Shown: piece after piece, positions 22,376 through 33,145 of the stretch
How the letters are laid out: every line of letters starts with the position of its first letter
How positions within the stretch are numbered: position 1 is the first letter of the stretch
Translations under genes and position numbers: made by a program
Notes under the pieces: generated by a model
The model's input: only the letters and a program-made list of their open reading frames with translations
Database searches by the model: none
Told to the model about the DNA's origin: nothing
NCBI GenBank assembly: GCA_944548615.1
Contig: OX155972.1
Location: 599,354-663,353, forward strand
Source: Micropterix aruncella
Taxonomy: Eukaryota; Arthropoda; Insecta; Lepidoptera; Micropterigidae
Reading direction: 5' to 3'
DNA length: 64,000 bases

Positions 22376-22633
22376 TTTTTTGTTTATTCATTTATGTAAA
22401 CATTTTAGCAAGCATACAGCGCATACTCTATCGTGTCATACCTAATTACACAGAAAAAAATGGCCGATAATTGCTTCCTGCTATTGTTTTTTTTTAAATA
22501 TATATCTTATCATTTTGATAATCAGAGATTGATTATATTAATAAAATTTGTATTGACTATTTCTATTGCGACGTTTCTATTGGTGTAATCTTATAATTGT
22601 AATATTTCTAATTTGACTATTTTATAACTGACT

Positions 22634-23586
22634 TCGAAGTCCTTCAAAACAGAGAGAGGCGACAGACAAGGGTGCATCTTATCTCCGAAACTCTTCAATT
22701 TGATCGGCGAACATATAATGACAAAAGTCCTAGACGAATGGGAGGGTGGAATTCGCATAGAAGGTCTCAGAATCAACAACCTAAGATTCTCCGACGACAC
22801 GACCATCATAGGTGCCGATGAAAATGAGTTGGAGACTCTATTACGCAGGGCGGAGAAGGAAAGCAAGGAGTATGGACTGCACATGAACCGCAGCAAGACC
22901 AACCTCATGTTTGTGGACCGGACTGGAACCATGCAACGCACCAACGAGCTGAGTGACCTTCAAGCTGTGAAAGACTTTGTCTATCTGGGTTCCATGATAT
23001 GCAACGACGGAAACTGTGAAAAGGAAGTCTCACACAGAAGCCAGATGGCAAGATCGGCCATAAACAAGCTAGAAAAGCGGTGGAAGAATCGGGGTATAAG
23101 CAAGCGGACTAAGGTCAGGCTGGTTCGAGCTCTGGTTTTCTCGATCTTTCTCTATACATCGGAGACATGGACCCTGAAGGCTCGAATACGCACCAAAATC
23201 GATGCACTGGAGATGTGGTGTTGGCGTAAAATGCTAGGAATCCCATGGACAGCACGCCGCACCAACAAATCTGTCCTGGAAGAACTCGGCATCCAAGTGA
23301 GACTCTCCACCGTATGCATGAGAAGGGTCCTGCAGTTCTTCGGTCATGTTGCCAGGAGAAACCCAGAGAATCTGGAGAAAATGCTTTCCGGGGGTCAAGT
23401 GGAGGGAAGAAGAAGCAGAGGCAGATCACCGGCCAGATGGAACGACCTCATCAAAGAAGTTACAAAAGGGTCAATACAATCTGCGACCCACCATGCAGAA
23501 GACAGGTCGAAGTGGAGGAGCCTCGTAGGCAAACTATTGTCTAGTGGCCACGATCCTCAGTAATGAGGGAACGACGGAGAAGAAGA
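22634..23586 (+). mobile_element. RTE-clade LINE insertion, 5'-truncated, with perfect 11-bp target duplication
   Basis: Bracketed by ATAACTGACTT at 22623-22633 and 23587-23597. The open frame runs from ERGDRQGCILSPKLFN (about 22648) without a stop to 23563 (287 codons from 22700). It holds FSDD (residues 30-33 counted from 22700), the catalytic RT motif C in the form used by this clade, YLGSMI, and the C-terminal RALVFSIFLYTSETWTLK, MWCWRKMLGIPWT, GHVARR and WNDLIKEVTKG blocks of insect endonuclease-reverse transcriptase elements. The 3' UTR is very short and ends in (GAAGAA). The intact frame and perfect duplication point to a recent insertion. The endonuclease and RT fingers are lost by truncation. 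The target is another repeat, also seen inverted at 48905-49110. Confidence 0.92.
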
Positions 23587-23846
23587 ATAACTGACTTTTC
23601 GTTTTTATATTTTGACTATTTGTATTTTTCCTTTATACCTACTTAGGTATTTTAGCACCTCAAATAGTTTTTTAAACGACCTTATATTTTTATTGTAAAT
23701 TTATTTAATAATTGTTTTTTACGTTTAAAAAATAGTCAATCTGTATAAAAAATAATCATACCAAATAAGGTATACCACATTATATTGTAGAAAGAATTTG
23801 ACTATGCCAAAGTAGGGATTTCTACCAACAGGTTTATTTTATATAT

Positions 23847-24460
23847 AAAAAAATACGTGTGGCACTCGGGGACTGCCGCGGTAAAGCTATTGCATATAAT
23901 TTTTTACAACTTATGCAATTATAATTATTTATTTATTTTATTTATTTTATTTTTTCTGATATCAGATAACTGTGCTCTATCGGAAAACGTTGAAATTATT
24001 CCGAATCATTTGCGGCTGCGGAAGCAAATGATTCGGAATAATAATTTAAACGTCTTCCGATAGAGCGCCGCGCACGAATTTTTTATTCGATAAAGCAAAA
24101 AAAACGGATTATTCGAAAAAATTCGTAGATAAAAAGATAGATAATTAAATTATCTTTAAAATGGTGCAGGTTTCATAATAATACGCCAGATAGTATTTGC
24201 GTAGTAGTCGTTTTTGTGTTCGGTTAGACCTAATTTCACAAATTAATTACAATATGTAATATAAACTAAATCTAAAATATTCAAAGCTAAGAATATTAGA
24301 AAAATGTTCTTGTTTAACATATATTTTTTTCGAATCGTAAGCAGTACTCGTTTAGACGTAATTATCAGTTTAAAATCATTAATTTTCGTTAAGAAATTTC
24401 TTCATTCGGTCGCCGCGCTGGCCTAGGCCCGCGATAAAAGCTATGCAATAGCTTAAAAAA
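23847..24460 (-). mobile_element. family Y element, copy 3
   Basis: Minus orientation: AAATACGTGTGGCACTCGGG at the left, GCTATGCAATAGCTTAAAAA at the right. Full length, about 0.61 kb. Confidence 0.75.
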
Positions 24461-24479
24461 TAACACGTGTGTGAGTGTG

Positions 24480-24570
24480 TGTCTTGTTATTGCATTCGAT
24501 GAACGTTGAGTTATTGCATTCGATCGACTTTGAGTTATTGCGTTCGATGGGCGATCTACGATAGCCATCT
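24480..24570. repeat. short tandem repeat, about 28-bp unit
   Basis: GAGTTATTGCATTCGATCGA-type unit repeated three times. Confidence 0.7.
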
Positions 24571-25330
24571 TTGAGTAGCCCTTATGGCATCAGTTAGAGA
24601 AGAAACTTTTAAAGATATATTGCTGGAAAACGAAATTCTTGAAAAGTTTTCAAAAGCGATTTTTTAATAAATAAAAAAAAATCCCTGTAGAAAATGGTTT
24701 GCAATTACCTTATATGGACTGGTAGCGGTCAGTGGGTCTTTAAATAAACTACGGAACCCTCGGCAAGCGGGTAAATTTCGCGCTTCACTTTTTTTTATAC
24801 TACAATATTAGACTTCGACAACCTGACGCCACTGTATAAAACAGCTTCTCGGCATCTCGTGTTTCTGATGACCAAACAATAGAGGAAACATTTGCCCCCC
24901 TTGCCCCCACTGCCCCACTTGCCCCCTTTCCCCTCGTCTCTAGACCCCTTTAAACTGTTCTATAGAGGGCTGCAAACCCATCACTTACAGTCCCCATTAA
25001 GAACCTTATTGAATACGTTTCTTGCCCCGGCGAATCGCTTACAATTTTCGTGCTATCTATATGCTAATTATGAAATTTAAATATACATAGAATTCATTAA
25101 ATTTATTTATTTTATTTATTTATTGATTTTAGAGTCACTAAGAAATATTATTTTATTGCTTCATTATACAGACGATAACCAATGGCGAAATCATTAAGTC
25201 AGTGAACTCTTCCTAGTTATACCTATTCAACGCTGCCCAACTGGGATAAACCCGTTCCAGGGATAGCGTTTCTTATTAGAAGTTACAAGACTTATTATTA
25301 TTCCAGTAACCTAGTACTTTATAACTATAG
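24571..25330. other. unassigned stretch
   Basis: A C-rich block at 24895-24950 reads as a short proline-rich frame but has no support as a gene. At 25200-25270 the sequence CCCAACTGGGATAAACCCGTTCCAGG resembles, inverted, the LINE UTR motif of 2730. Confidence 0.4.
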
Positions 25331-25765
25331 CTGTCGACTACAACGGACGAACCTGTCACCTCAGGAACTTTTAACGATATTAGATCGTTCTGGCTCCCGT
25401 GAGGTGAGCGCAGAAGACTTATGACGAAACAGTCCACCGTCTAGTCACGCCGCATGCCCGTAGGAAGCCAACGCCCTACCGCGAGGTAACCGGAGGTCAA
25501 TCATCCGGCGGGCCGACTTTCGCGCCCTTACTACCAGTTGCAACCAGATACCTCCAGTCTCCCGACTTGGTACAGGTTCGAGGTCGCTTGCGCAGACTTC
25601 TCCCTTACGAAGCGGTGATAAGGTGTCTACCGAATCTATCGCGGACCACGGCATCCTTTGCCCGGATGTTCACCAGGTATCGGGTAGCCGATTGGTCGTT
25701 TCAAGAGCAGTTGCTATAAGGTTAACTACCATCGCTTTATAAGGGACATTACTGTTTCCAGACTA
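25331..25765 (-). mobile_element. family X, copy 4, truncated
   Basis: CTGTCGACTACAACGGACGA through to TACTGTTTCCAGACT, where it is cut and abuts the 5' end of copy 5 (AAGGGGCCCTGTTTGGGAAG). More diverged than its neighbours. Confidence 0.7.
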
Positions 25766-26438
25766 AGGGGCCCTGTTTGGGAAGCTAAGGGGCCCTTGCT
25801 GAGTTGGCCACGAAGACCCATTCTGTTCAGGGTAAGTCACACTCACGGGTCAATACCCATCCAACGGCCTTCACGCATGAAGTGCGAGCCTGGGTAGGAC
25901 TCTGGCCTTATGGTTAGTTTCCTTTAGGAATCAACCTTCTGGCGCTCCTGGACGGTCTGCGCACCGTGCGGCATAAGCCAAGCGATTGCGCACTCTGACT
26001 AACAGTCGGGGGAGTCTGGAAGCAGTACTGTTTCCTATAGAGCGGGAGTGGTTGCGGACCTTACGGCGACTGCTCTTGAAACGACCATCGGCTACCCGAT
26101 CCTGGGTGAACCGACGAGCAAAGAACGCTGTGGTCCGCGATAGATTTGGTAAACACCGTTTCACCGCTTCGTAAGGAGAGGACCGCGCAAGCGACCTCGA
26201 ACTCGTAACCAATCGAGAGACTGGAGTAATCTGGTCACAATTGGAAGTAAGGGCGTAAGTGTAGGTCCGGCGGGTAACAGTCCTAGAGGCGTTGGCCTCT
26301 TACAGGTTTGTGGCGGAGCTAGACGGTGGACCGTTTTGTCCAAGTCTTCTGCGCTCACTCCAGGGAGATAGAACGACTAATCGTTAAAACTTCCTGAGGT
26401 GACGGGCTCGCCCGCTGTAGTCGACAACCCTAGTTGTC
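25766..26438 (+). mobile_element. family X, copy 5
   Basis: Complete from GGGAAGCTAAGGGGCCCTTG to GTCGACAACCCTAGTTGTC. It lies between inverted copies 4 and 6. Confidence 0.75.
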
Positions 26439-26665
26439 GGTCAGAATGCGCAATTGATTATATGACGCCGCACGGTGCGCAAACCGTCTAGGAGCGCCCG
26501 AAGGCTGACTCTTAAGGGAAACTGGCCCGAAGGCCAGAGTCCTACCTGGGCTCGCACTTCTACGTGGAGGCCGCCGGATGGGAGTTGACCCGTGCGTTTG
26601 ACCGACCCTAAACACATGGGTCTTAGTGGCATAACTGCAACAGGGCCCATTAGCTCTCTTTTAGC
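26439..26665 (-). mobile_element. family X, copy 6, 5' third only
   Basis: Minus orientation, from CGGTCAGAATGCGCAATTG to GGGCCCATTAGCTCTC. Confidence 0.7.
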
Positions 26666-26990
26666 ACTCTTATAGCATCATCAAGCAGCCTGGACTCAAA
26701 CACGACAAACATCCATTCTCTTTCGGCACATAGCAACTGCCGGATGCCACCCATTATCTCTGTCCCTTTCCTTCCTGTTGAAGGGAGGGTTGAAAAGATT
26801 CACAGTCTTTTAATACGGCGTAATTTCGAACTTAATCGGTGTGTCGCTTCCTTTATACTCGCTGCCCCCACTCTCATTGTGACGTCACACAAATGAGATG
26901 ACGAGCAGGATGGCGCGCTGGTAATTATATTCGAAATTATTTCTTTGCGACGATATCATCAGAATCTTTTTGTTTTCCAGCCATTAAAGT
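26666..26990. other. unassigned stretch
   Basis: A plus-strand frame at about 26680-26890 is open for some 70 codons (LDSNTTNIHSLSAHS...). I do not recognise it. Confidence 0.35.
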
Positions 26991-27298
26991 TTTTAAGCTA
27001 TTGCATAGCTTTTATCGCGGGCCTAGGCCAGCGCGACGACCGAATGAAGAAATTTCTTAACGAAAATTAATGATTTTAAACTGATAATTACGCCTAAACG
27101 AGTACTGCTTACGATTCAAAAAATATATATGTTAAACAAGAACATTTTCCTAATATTCTTAGCTTTGAATATTTTAGATTTAGATTAATTACATAGTGTA
27201 ATTAATTTGTGAAATTAGGTCTAACCGAACACAAAAACGACTACTACGCAAATACTATCTGGCGTATTATTATGAAACCTGCACCATTTTAAAGATAA
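26991..27298 (+). mobile_element. family Y, copy 4, 5' half
   Basis: Left half of the element, ending at AAAGATAATTTTT where copy 5 begins. Its right half resumes at 27863. Confidence 0.75.
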
Positions 27299-27862
27299 TT
27301 TTTAAGCTATTGCATAGCTTTTATCGCGGGCCTAGGCCAGCGCGGCGACCGAATGAAGAAATTTCTTAACGAAAATTAATTATTTTAAACTGATAATTAC
27401 GTCTAAACGAGTACTGCTTACGATTCGAAAAAAATATATGTTAAACAAGAACATTTTCCTAATATTCTTAGCTTTGAATATTTTAGATTTTGTTTATATT
27501 ACATAGTGTAATTAATTTGTGAAATTAGGTCTAACCGAACACAAAAACGACTACTACTCAAATACTATCTGGCGTATTATTATGAAACGTGCACCATTTT
27601 AAAGATAATTTAATTATCTATCTTTTTATCTACGAATTTTTTCGAATAATCCGTTTTTTTGCTTTATCGAATATAAAATTCGTGCGCGGCGCTTTATCGG
27701 AAGACGTTTAAATTATTAATTTCAACGTTTTCCGATAGAGCGCAGTTATCTGATATCAGAAAAATAAAATAAATAAATAATTATAATTGCATAAGTTGTT
27801 AAAAATGCTATGCAATAGCTTTACCGCGGCAGTCCCCGAGTGCCACGCGTATTTTTTTTTTT
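27298..27862 (+). mobile_element. family Y, copy 5, complete and inserted in copy 4
   Basis: TTTAAGCTATTGCATAGCTT to GAGTGCCACGCGTATTTT. Flanked by two halves of another copy. One internal deletion (the CGAATCATTTGC inverted repeat is reduced, about 27714). Confidence 0.75.
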
Positions 27863-28092
27863 TGCTTTATCGAATAAAAAATTCGATATCGAAATTAGAT
27901 TCGAAATTCGATTCGGCTGCCACCGCAGCAGCCGCAAGTGATTCGGAATAATTTCAACGTTTTCCGATAGAGCGCAGTTATCTGATATCAGAAAAAATAA
28001 AATAAATAAATAATTATAATTGCATAAGTTGTTAAAAATGCTATGCAATAGCTTTATCGCGGCAGTCCCCGAGTGCCACACGTATTTTTTTT
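27863..28092 (+). mobile_element. family Y, copy 4, 3' half
   Basis: Resumes at TTTGCTTTATCGAATAAAAA and runs to GAGTGCCACACGTATTTT. About 40 bp present in intact copies are missing between the two halves. Confidence 0.7.
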
Positions 28093-28154
28093 TATAATAC
28101 TTCATAGACTGATATAGGAATCACTAATTGCAAAAAAGGCACGTGTAGGAAACT

Positions 28155-28400
28155 ATCCCTTATAGGATAAAACGAATTTACCGCGTGAAATTTGTAGCAG
28201 CCGACGTTTTGGAGATGTTGTACCTGCCTTTGTTTAGGCTAGAATGAAGTGTTGTTAATCCTCATCCGCTATTTTGCTGGTCGCAGATTGTGCTACTTCA
28301 AAATATTCTTCGTACAAGTCGCAACTATCGGCGATACGGAGATCCCATTGCTACTCCGGCGATTTGTTTAAAATTATCGCCGCCCACACAACTTTCACGG
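28155..28400 (-). pseudogene. Penelope-like element fragment
   Basis: AAACGAATTTACCGCGTGAA (minus pseudo-LTR) joined by internal deletion to ACTATCGGCGATACGG..ATCCCATTGCTACTCC, which matches the RT motif B region of the full PLE at about 54781-54820. Frameshifted. Confidence 0.75.
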
Positions 28401-28565
28401 CCTTCTCAACATATAGCCATCACAACCTTCAAAATTTATTCCATGCTATTACTTCGCTATGTGTACGACACCATCTGAATCCTGAAGATTACATTATTAC
28501 CTCGATAATTATGTTTACAGGCTTTGTGCCCTTCATTTAATCAGTAATTTTCATTTATTAGATTA

Positions 28566-29519
28566 CTAGCGGAACCCGGCGAACTTCGTCTCGCCACGAA
28601 TTTGTTCGCTTAGCAGCAGATGGCGTTAACATAGGTAATTTTCATCGACAGTTGTTTGAAATTTGCATTGTTTGTTTAAATTCTTCATTGAAAGCAGTCT
28701 GATTGTTTATTTTTTGTCTCACCAAAAGAGCAGTTTCATCAATTGCCATTTGTGGATTGCTACATGCTCGTTGTGTCCTAACTGGAGGAGAAAAGTGTGT
28801 AAAAAGTACGATTTTGTTTGACAGAGAATGTTAGACATAACATGCTTAGAATCTGGTGCATTTCCAGACACGAACGATCCTAATGGAACCAATGGTGTCA
28901 ATCTCATTTTACCCCCTGCGCAACACAAAGCGAGTGGTTCGTGGCGGTACTTCAATGCATTGCAATATTGGCACAAATGGTCCATTTCTCCAATTTGCAT
29001 GCATTTATAATCGCTGTATTGTTTCGTCAGGTCATAATAGATTGCCTCTCTGTATGGGTTTTGTCTCAAATTCAATCGTCTTCGCACTGCAACATTACGG
29101 ATCCGTGCCGCTTTATTAAATTTTTGGCGACGCTCATCGCTTTCAGTTGCTCGAACCTCTCTTCACGTGTTACACAAATTCAGTTAATTCAGTTGATTTA
29201 CCTTCAGAATCACGAAAACGCTATCAAAAAATCGTAAAATTCAACTTAACTGTCAAATGTTAACTGTACCGCCATCTTGATTTTCGAATTTTTATTCTTG
29301 TCAAGCAACGCCATCTATGATCAAGCTTAGTACTAAAATAATTTTCGGTTTTTCACATTTTTCTCACTTTTCCGAGAGATTTGCTGGATTTTGTTATTGC
29401 CTATAGTAAGACCGACGTGATTATGAACAAAACAAAAAAAGAATCATCCAAATCGGGTTAGCCGATCGTGTGTTATTAGGTAACATACATAAAACCCGAC
29501 TCATTTTTATTATATACGA
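28566..29519 (-). mobile_element. Helitron with a fragment of the replicase N-terminus
   Basis: Minus orientation: 5' end TCGTATATAATAAAAATGAG at 29519, 3' end GAAGTTCGCCGGGTTCCGCT followed by AG at 28566 (CTAG then T). Inside, minus frame 28719-29150 reads RATESDERRQKFNKAARIRN, then MDHLCQYCNALKYRHEPLAL, CCAGGKMRL and SKHVMSNI, the zinc-finger region that precedes the HUH replicase in insect Helitrons. The HUH and helicase domains are absent, so it depends on an autonomous relative. Confidence 0.75.
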
Positions 29520-30350
29520 GTGGTATTACCCGGCGTTGCCCGTGTTATATCTTTTCTCAAATACCAATGTATACCAATTTTCATGGCGATCGGTTGAGCA
29601 GTATAGAAGTTGGTGTGCTGCAGCGCCGTCTAGTTGAAAGTTGCAACAAAGCGGATATATATAAAAAACTTAACCATGAAAAAATACATATATATGCCAA
29701 CTTTCATGGTGATCGGTCAAACGGTTTCGGAGTCTATTAAACTCGGACAGACGGGCATACAGATATACCAACATCCATTTTTATATTATATTATTTTGGC
29801 CTGTTTTTAAAATTTAAACTTTGAATGCCTATATCTCGCTTATTTATAGCGACCGACACAATTTTCTTCCAGATTTAGCATTAAAATGAAAAAAATTGGA
29901 GAGAGGTTCCTATACTGCAGTTATTCCACTTTTATAACTATGTGATAATACTTACATGTATATATTTTAATTAAAGAGTTTTGAACAATGAAGCACAAAT
30001 AATTAAAAAGCAGGAATAATTTCACTGTATTACCTTCACAATATTTTGAATTTAGAATAACGCTTGGCCGACTATGACGTTTGTAGGTTTAACATAGCAG
30101 CGCCATCTATGGATTACTCAATAGATAACGCCATCTGTTAAAATCGTTTGGAACTAACAGATAATTACGAATGTCAAATAATAGACATTGCAATAAAATA
30201 ATATCGCGACTATAAATTAAGACGTAAGCTATCCTATCTTTCAAGTTGGATCAAACTGCACATTGTGTGCAAATTTGATTCAAATCGGTTAAGTAGTTTA
30301 GGAGTCCATCGCGGACAAACAACGTGACACTTAATTTATATATATTAAGA
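29520..30350 (+). repeat. degenerate retroposon-like repeats
   Basis: Two blocks with phrases typical of insect LINE/SINE tails: CATGGTGATCGGTCAAACGG with CGGACAGACGGGCATACAGA (29705-29765), and TTCAAATCGGTTAAGTAGTT with GGAGTCCATCGCGGACAAAC (30280-30330). Non-coding; family uncertain. Confidence 0.5.
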
Positions 30351-30554
30351 TATTAATTTTTAGATATAATTCTAATTACAAAGATTTTTCAACCGATTAT
30401 AAATTAATAATATAAATTTATATAGTCACAACTAACACGATAGTTAATATTCCCTAATTCATTGCATTACTTAGAATGCTAGAGGTATCCAAAGACGTAT
30501 CCAGAGCAAAATTATATTGTAATGTATTGTATTGGTAATATACAAACATATTGA

Positions 30555-30881
30555 GATGTCAACAACAACGGGCGAACCCGTCACCGCAGGACGTTTTAAC
30601 GATTCATCGTTCTGTCGACCGTGCAGTGAGCGTAGAAGACTTTGGACATTACAAATCCGACGTCTAGCTACGCCACAACCCGCAAGAGACCAACGCCTTT
30701 AACGCGAGATAGCCAGTAATGTTACCTGGCGGGCCGACACTCGCGCCCTTGCTTCCAATTATGACTAGATTTCTCCGGTCTCTCGATTGGTTCCGAGTTC
30801 GAGGTCGCTTGCGCGATCCAATCCCTTACGAAACGGTGAAACGGTGTACACCGATTCTATCGCGGACCAAGGCGTCCTTAA
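30555..30881 (-). mobile_element. family X, copy 7, 3' half
   Basis: TGTCAACAACAACGGGCGAA to ACCAAGGCGTCCTT, where it abuts family Z sequence. Confidence 0.7.
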
Positions 30882-31625
30882 CCATCTTCTAAGTATCGTA
30901 GCCCCATGAAAATTGGCAGCTGTATGTAGTTCTGATGACAATACAATAATATGGTACTGTCGAACTGATCTGATGATGGAGTCGGAAGATATGAACTGGA
31001 ACTTCATGATGGAACATCGAATCATAGCTGTATTTAGACATGTTAGAAAAGTCTTGGAATGAACTTTGACCACGATTAGGTTTCAAGGTCCGATGATAAA
31101 GCCGGAAGATAAGCACTGGCATTCCATGATGGAATATCGTATCATAGCCGTGTTTGGACTTGTTAGAAAGGTCTCGTAATGAACTTTGACCAAGATTAAG
31201 TTTCAAGGTCTGATGATGAAGCCGGAAGACAGAAACTGGCATTCCATGATGGAATATCGTATCATAGTCGTGTTTGCACTTGTGAGAAAGGTCACGTAAT
31301 GGACTTTGAACACGATCAGGTTTCATGATTATAACAAACCTATTATATATTGACTTGTAAATATTGAGTGTAAATAGTGTAAATATTGACATAGGTGCCT
31401 GTATAAAATGTATATAGACCTGTACATGGAGAGTGTAAATAGAATAATATTGATATATCTATGGATATATACGATGTATATTGACGTGTAAATAGGGTAG
31501 TAGGTTGTTAGATCCCAACCAAGCCAAGGTGAGAAACGTGCCGAGGACTAAATGGCATGAGGGTGGTTAATAATATATATATTTTGGTTTTTACGTGCAT
31601 TTATAAAAGCGTGTTTTTAGTGTTT
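30882..31625 (-). mobile_element. family Z element, copy 3, with three 120-bp tandem units
   Basis: Units start at 30967, 31087 and 31207, exactly 120 bp apart, each with GATGAAGCCGGAAGA-like and TGATGGAATATCGTATCATA-like blocks. The outer sequence ends at the ACGCTTTTATAAATGCACGT complement (about 31590-31615), as in copies 1 and 2. The long minus open frame across the units reflects a unit length divisible by three with few stops, not a known protein. Confidence 0.75.
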
Positions 31626-32487
31626 TTTTAAAACTATTACTTTATTTATATATACGAGTATAGACGAGGACGACATGTTTGACACAACGTTGGATACGCT
31701 CGACAAAAGTCTTCCCTTACCGGTGAAGTCTTCTGTAAGCTTCGATATCGTTGCGTTACCCACTCATTTCATATTAGACTGAGCCACAGAGCAGCGTGAC
31801 CGGGCTTACCTAGTACCATATATATTCGATGGTCCAACTTGTCTATACCCTGTCAACATAGCCCCTAGAAGCTCCGTAAAAAGTAAAAGATGAAGTTGAC
31901 GTGATATAATTACCGTATTACCGTGATCTGCTCAGCGGAGCAACGAAGGATGTAAGCGTCTTTGTGAAGGCCGTCAGAATCGGCGAAGGAAGTGCTTCCT
32001 AAATTGTCCTCTTCCTCCGCTTTGATGGCTACAATCAGCAGAGATTTTTAGTCAATTACTCCCAATAATGGTTGTCATTATGTCTCGCTAACTCCGCCTC
32101 TGCCTTTGAGTTGTGCAGTCACGCCCTAAGGACGACGCACGATCACGGCGAGAGAAAACGGTAGATAAGGACAAACATAAAACATAGCACGTATCAGTAC
32201 CAGTACCAATGTATAACTTTAGAAAATATACGTGGATTGCAGCTTTTGTTTAAGGATTTTTTTTAACGCCTTTGTTTCTTCGATCTGTCTTTTATGAATC
32301 GGTAGCTGGATTTTGAGTTTGTGTAAGGCGCACTTCAGGTAGTGAAGTGTGTTCCGTAGCTAATTAAGAACATATTATTATTATTATTATTATTTATTCC
32401 GGACAGGCAGCTTTGCTGATACGTCCAGATCAGATCTTGTAAAGCTAAACAATATTATATAATATATACAATATTGACAAGTTTTCA
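31626..32487. other. unassigned stretch
   Basis: Mixed composition, no open frame of note and no repeat recognised. (ATT)n at about 32377-32392. Confidence 0.4.
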
Positions 32488-32937
32488 GGTAAAAATCGAG
32501 TCTGTTTTTAAATTGTTTGTGGTTCGCTTTGAGACAAAGCCACCCCCCGGAGTGCTTCAATTAAGTTTATTTTTGGTGGTGTACTGTTTGTTTGATCCAT
32601 TTTGTTCCCACGAGTTCCGCGGTAGAGCGATATCACCCGGACAGAGCCGCGTATGACCGGGGCTTGGCTTATACTACCCGGAGGACGCCCGGTATCCGGG
32701 AGGCACCGTAAGAGACGCAACACTCCCTGCGCCATGCAGCCATTAGCACGGTAGCTTACACCTCGGCTTGGAGAGTTGGTCCGCGGTGGTGCCTTCCACA
32801 CACAGTGTATTAGCCACCACTACCCGAAGAGCACCCGGCCTCGGGTATCATCCCTCGAGCCGGGGTCCCTTCGGGCGTTCTCCTATCCGCCACCTGGAGA
32901 CGCGCCCGGTTGGTGCTCAGCCGCCGGGGACTGCGGA
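32488..32937. repeat. GC-rich unclassified insert abutting a LINE
   Basis: A 450-bp GC-rich block (CGGTAGAGCGATATCACCCG...GCCGCCGGGGACTGCGGACA) with sharp composition edges. It abuts the LINE frame of 32938-33145 exactly at YYAYVR. Probably a retroelement UTR or a SINE-like unit. Not family X by motif. Confidence 0.4.
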
Positions 32938-33145
32938 CATAAGCATAATATAAAATTATAAGGGACCTATTATAATTAAACTGCTTGGCTAGTCTGAGAA
33001 TAAATCCCAGCATACTGTATGCTTTGGCAGTTATTGTGTCAATGTGGGAAATGAAATTTAATTTACTGTCTAGAATAACACCCAAGTCCTTTATAACAGA
33101 TTTTCTTGGGTTGAGAAGTCCATTTAAATTGTAGCTAAAAATGTA
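32938..33145 (-). pseudogene. Jockey/CR1-like LINE RT fragment
   Basis: Minus frame: NLNGLLNPRKSVIKDLGVIL, then DSKLNFISHIDTI and AYSMLGFILRL...LYYAYVR. This corresponds to the part after the FADD motif and closely parallels the LINE at 49635-50768 (SVTKDLGILLDDKLQFIDHI). No stop inside; truncated on both sides. Confidence 0.8.

Noticed and set aside
23115..23544. Open frames of about 100 codons overlapping the RTE frame
   Set aside because: Other-frame shadows of the RTE reverse transcriptase, which has the conserved motifs.
24892..25080. Proline-rich short frame
   Set aside because: Generated by a C-rich low-complexity run; no start context, homology or splice support.
30889..31392. 167-codon minus frame with repeated YDTIFHHGMPV-type blocks
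   Set aside because: Product of 120-bp tandem units (length divisible by three). Single-unit copies elsewhere keep no comparable frame, so it is a repeat and not a protein.
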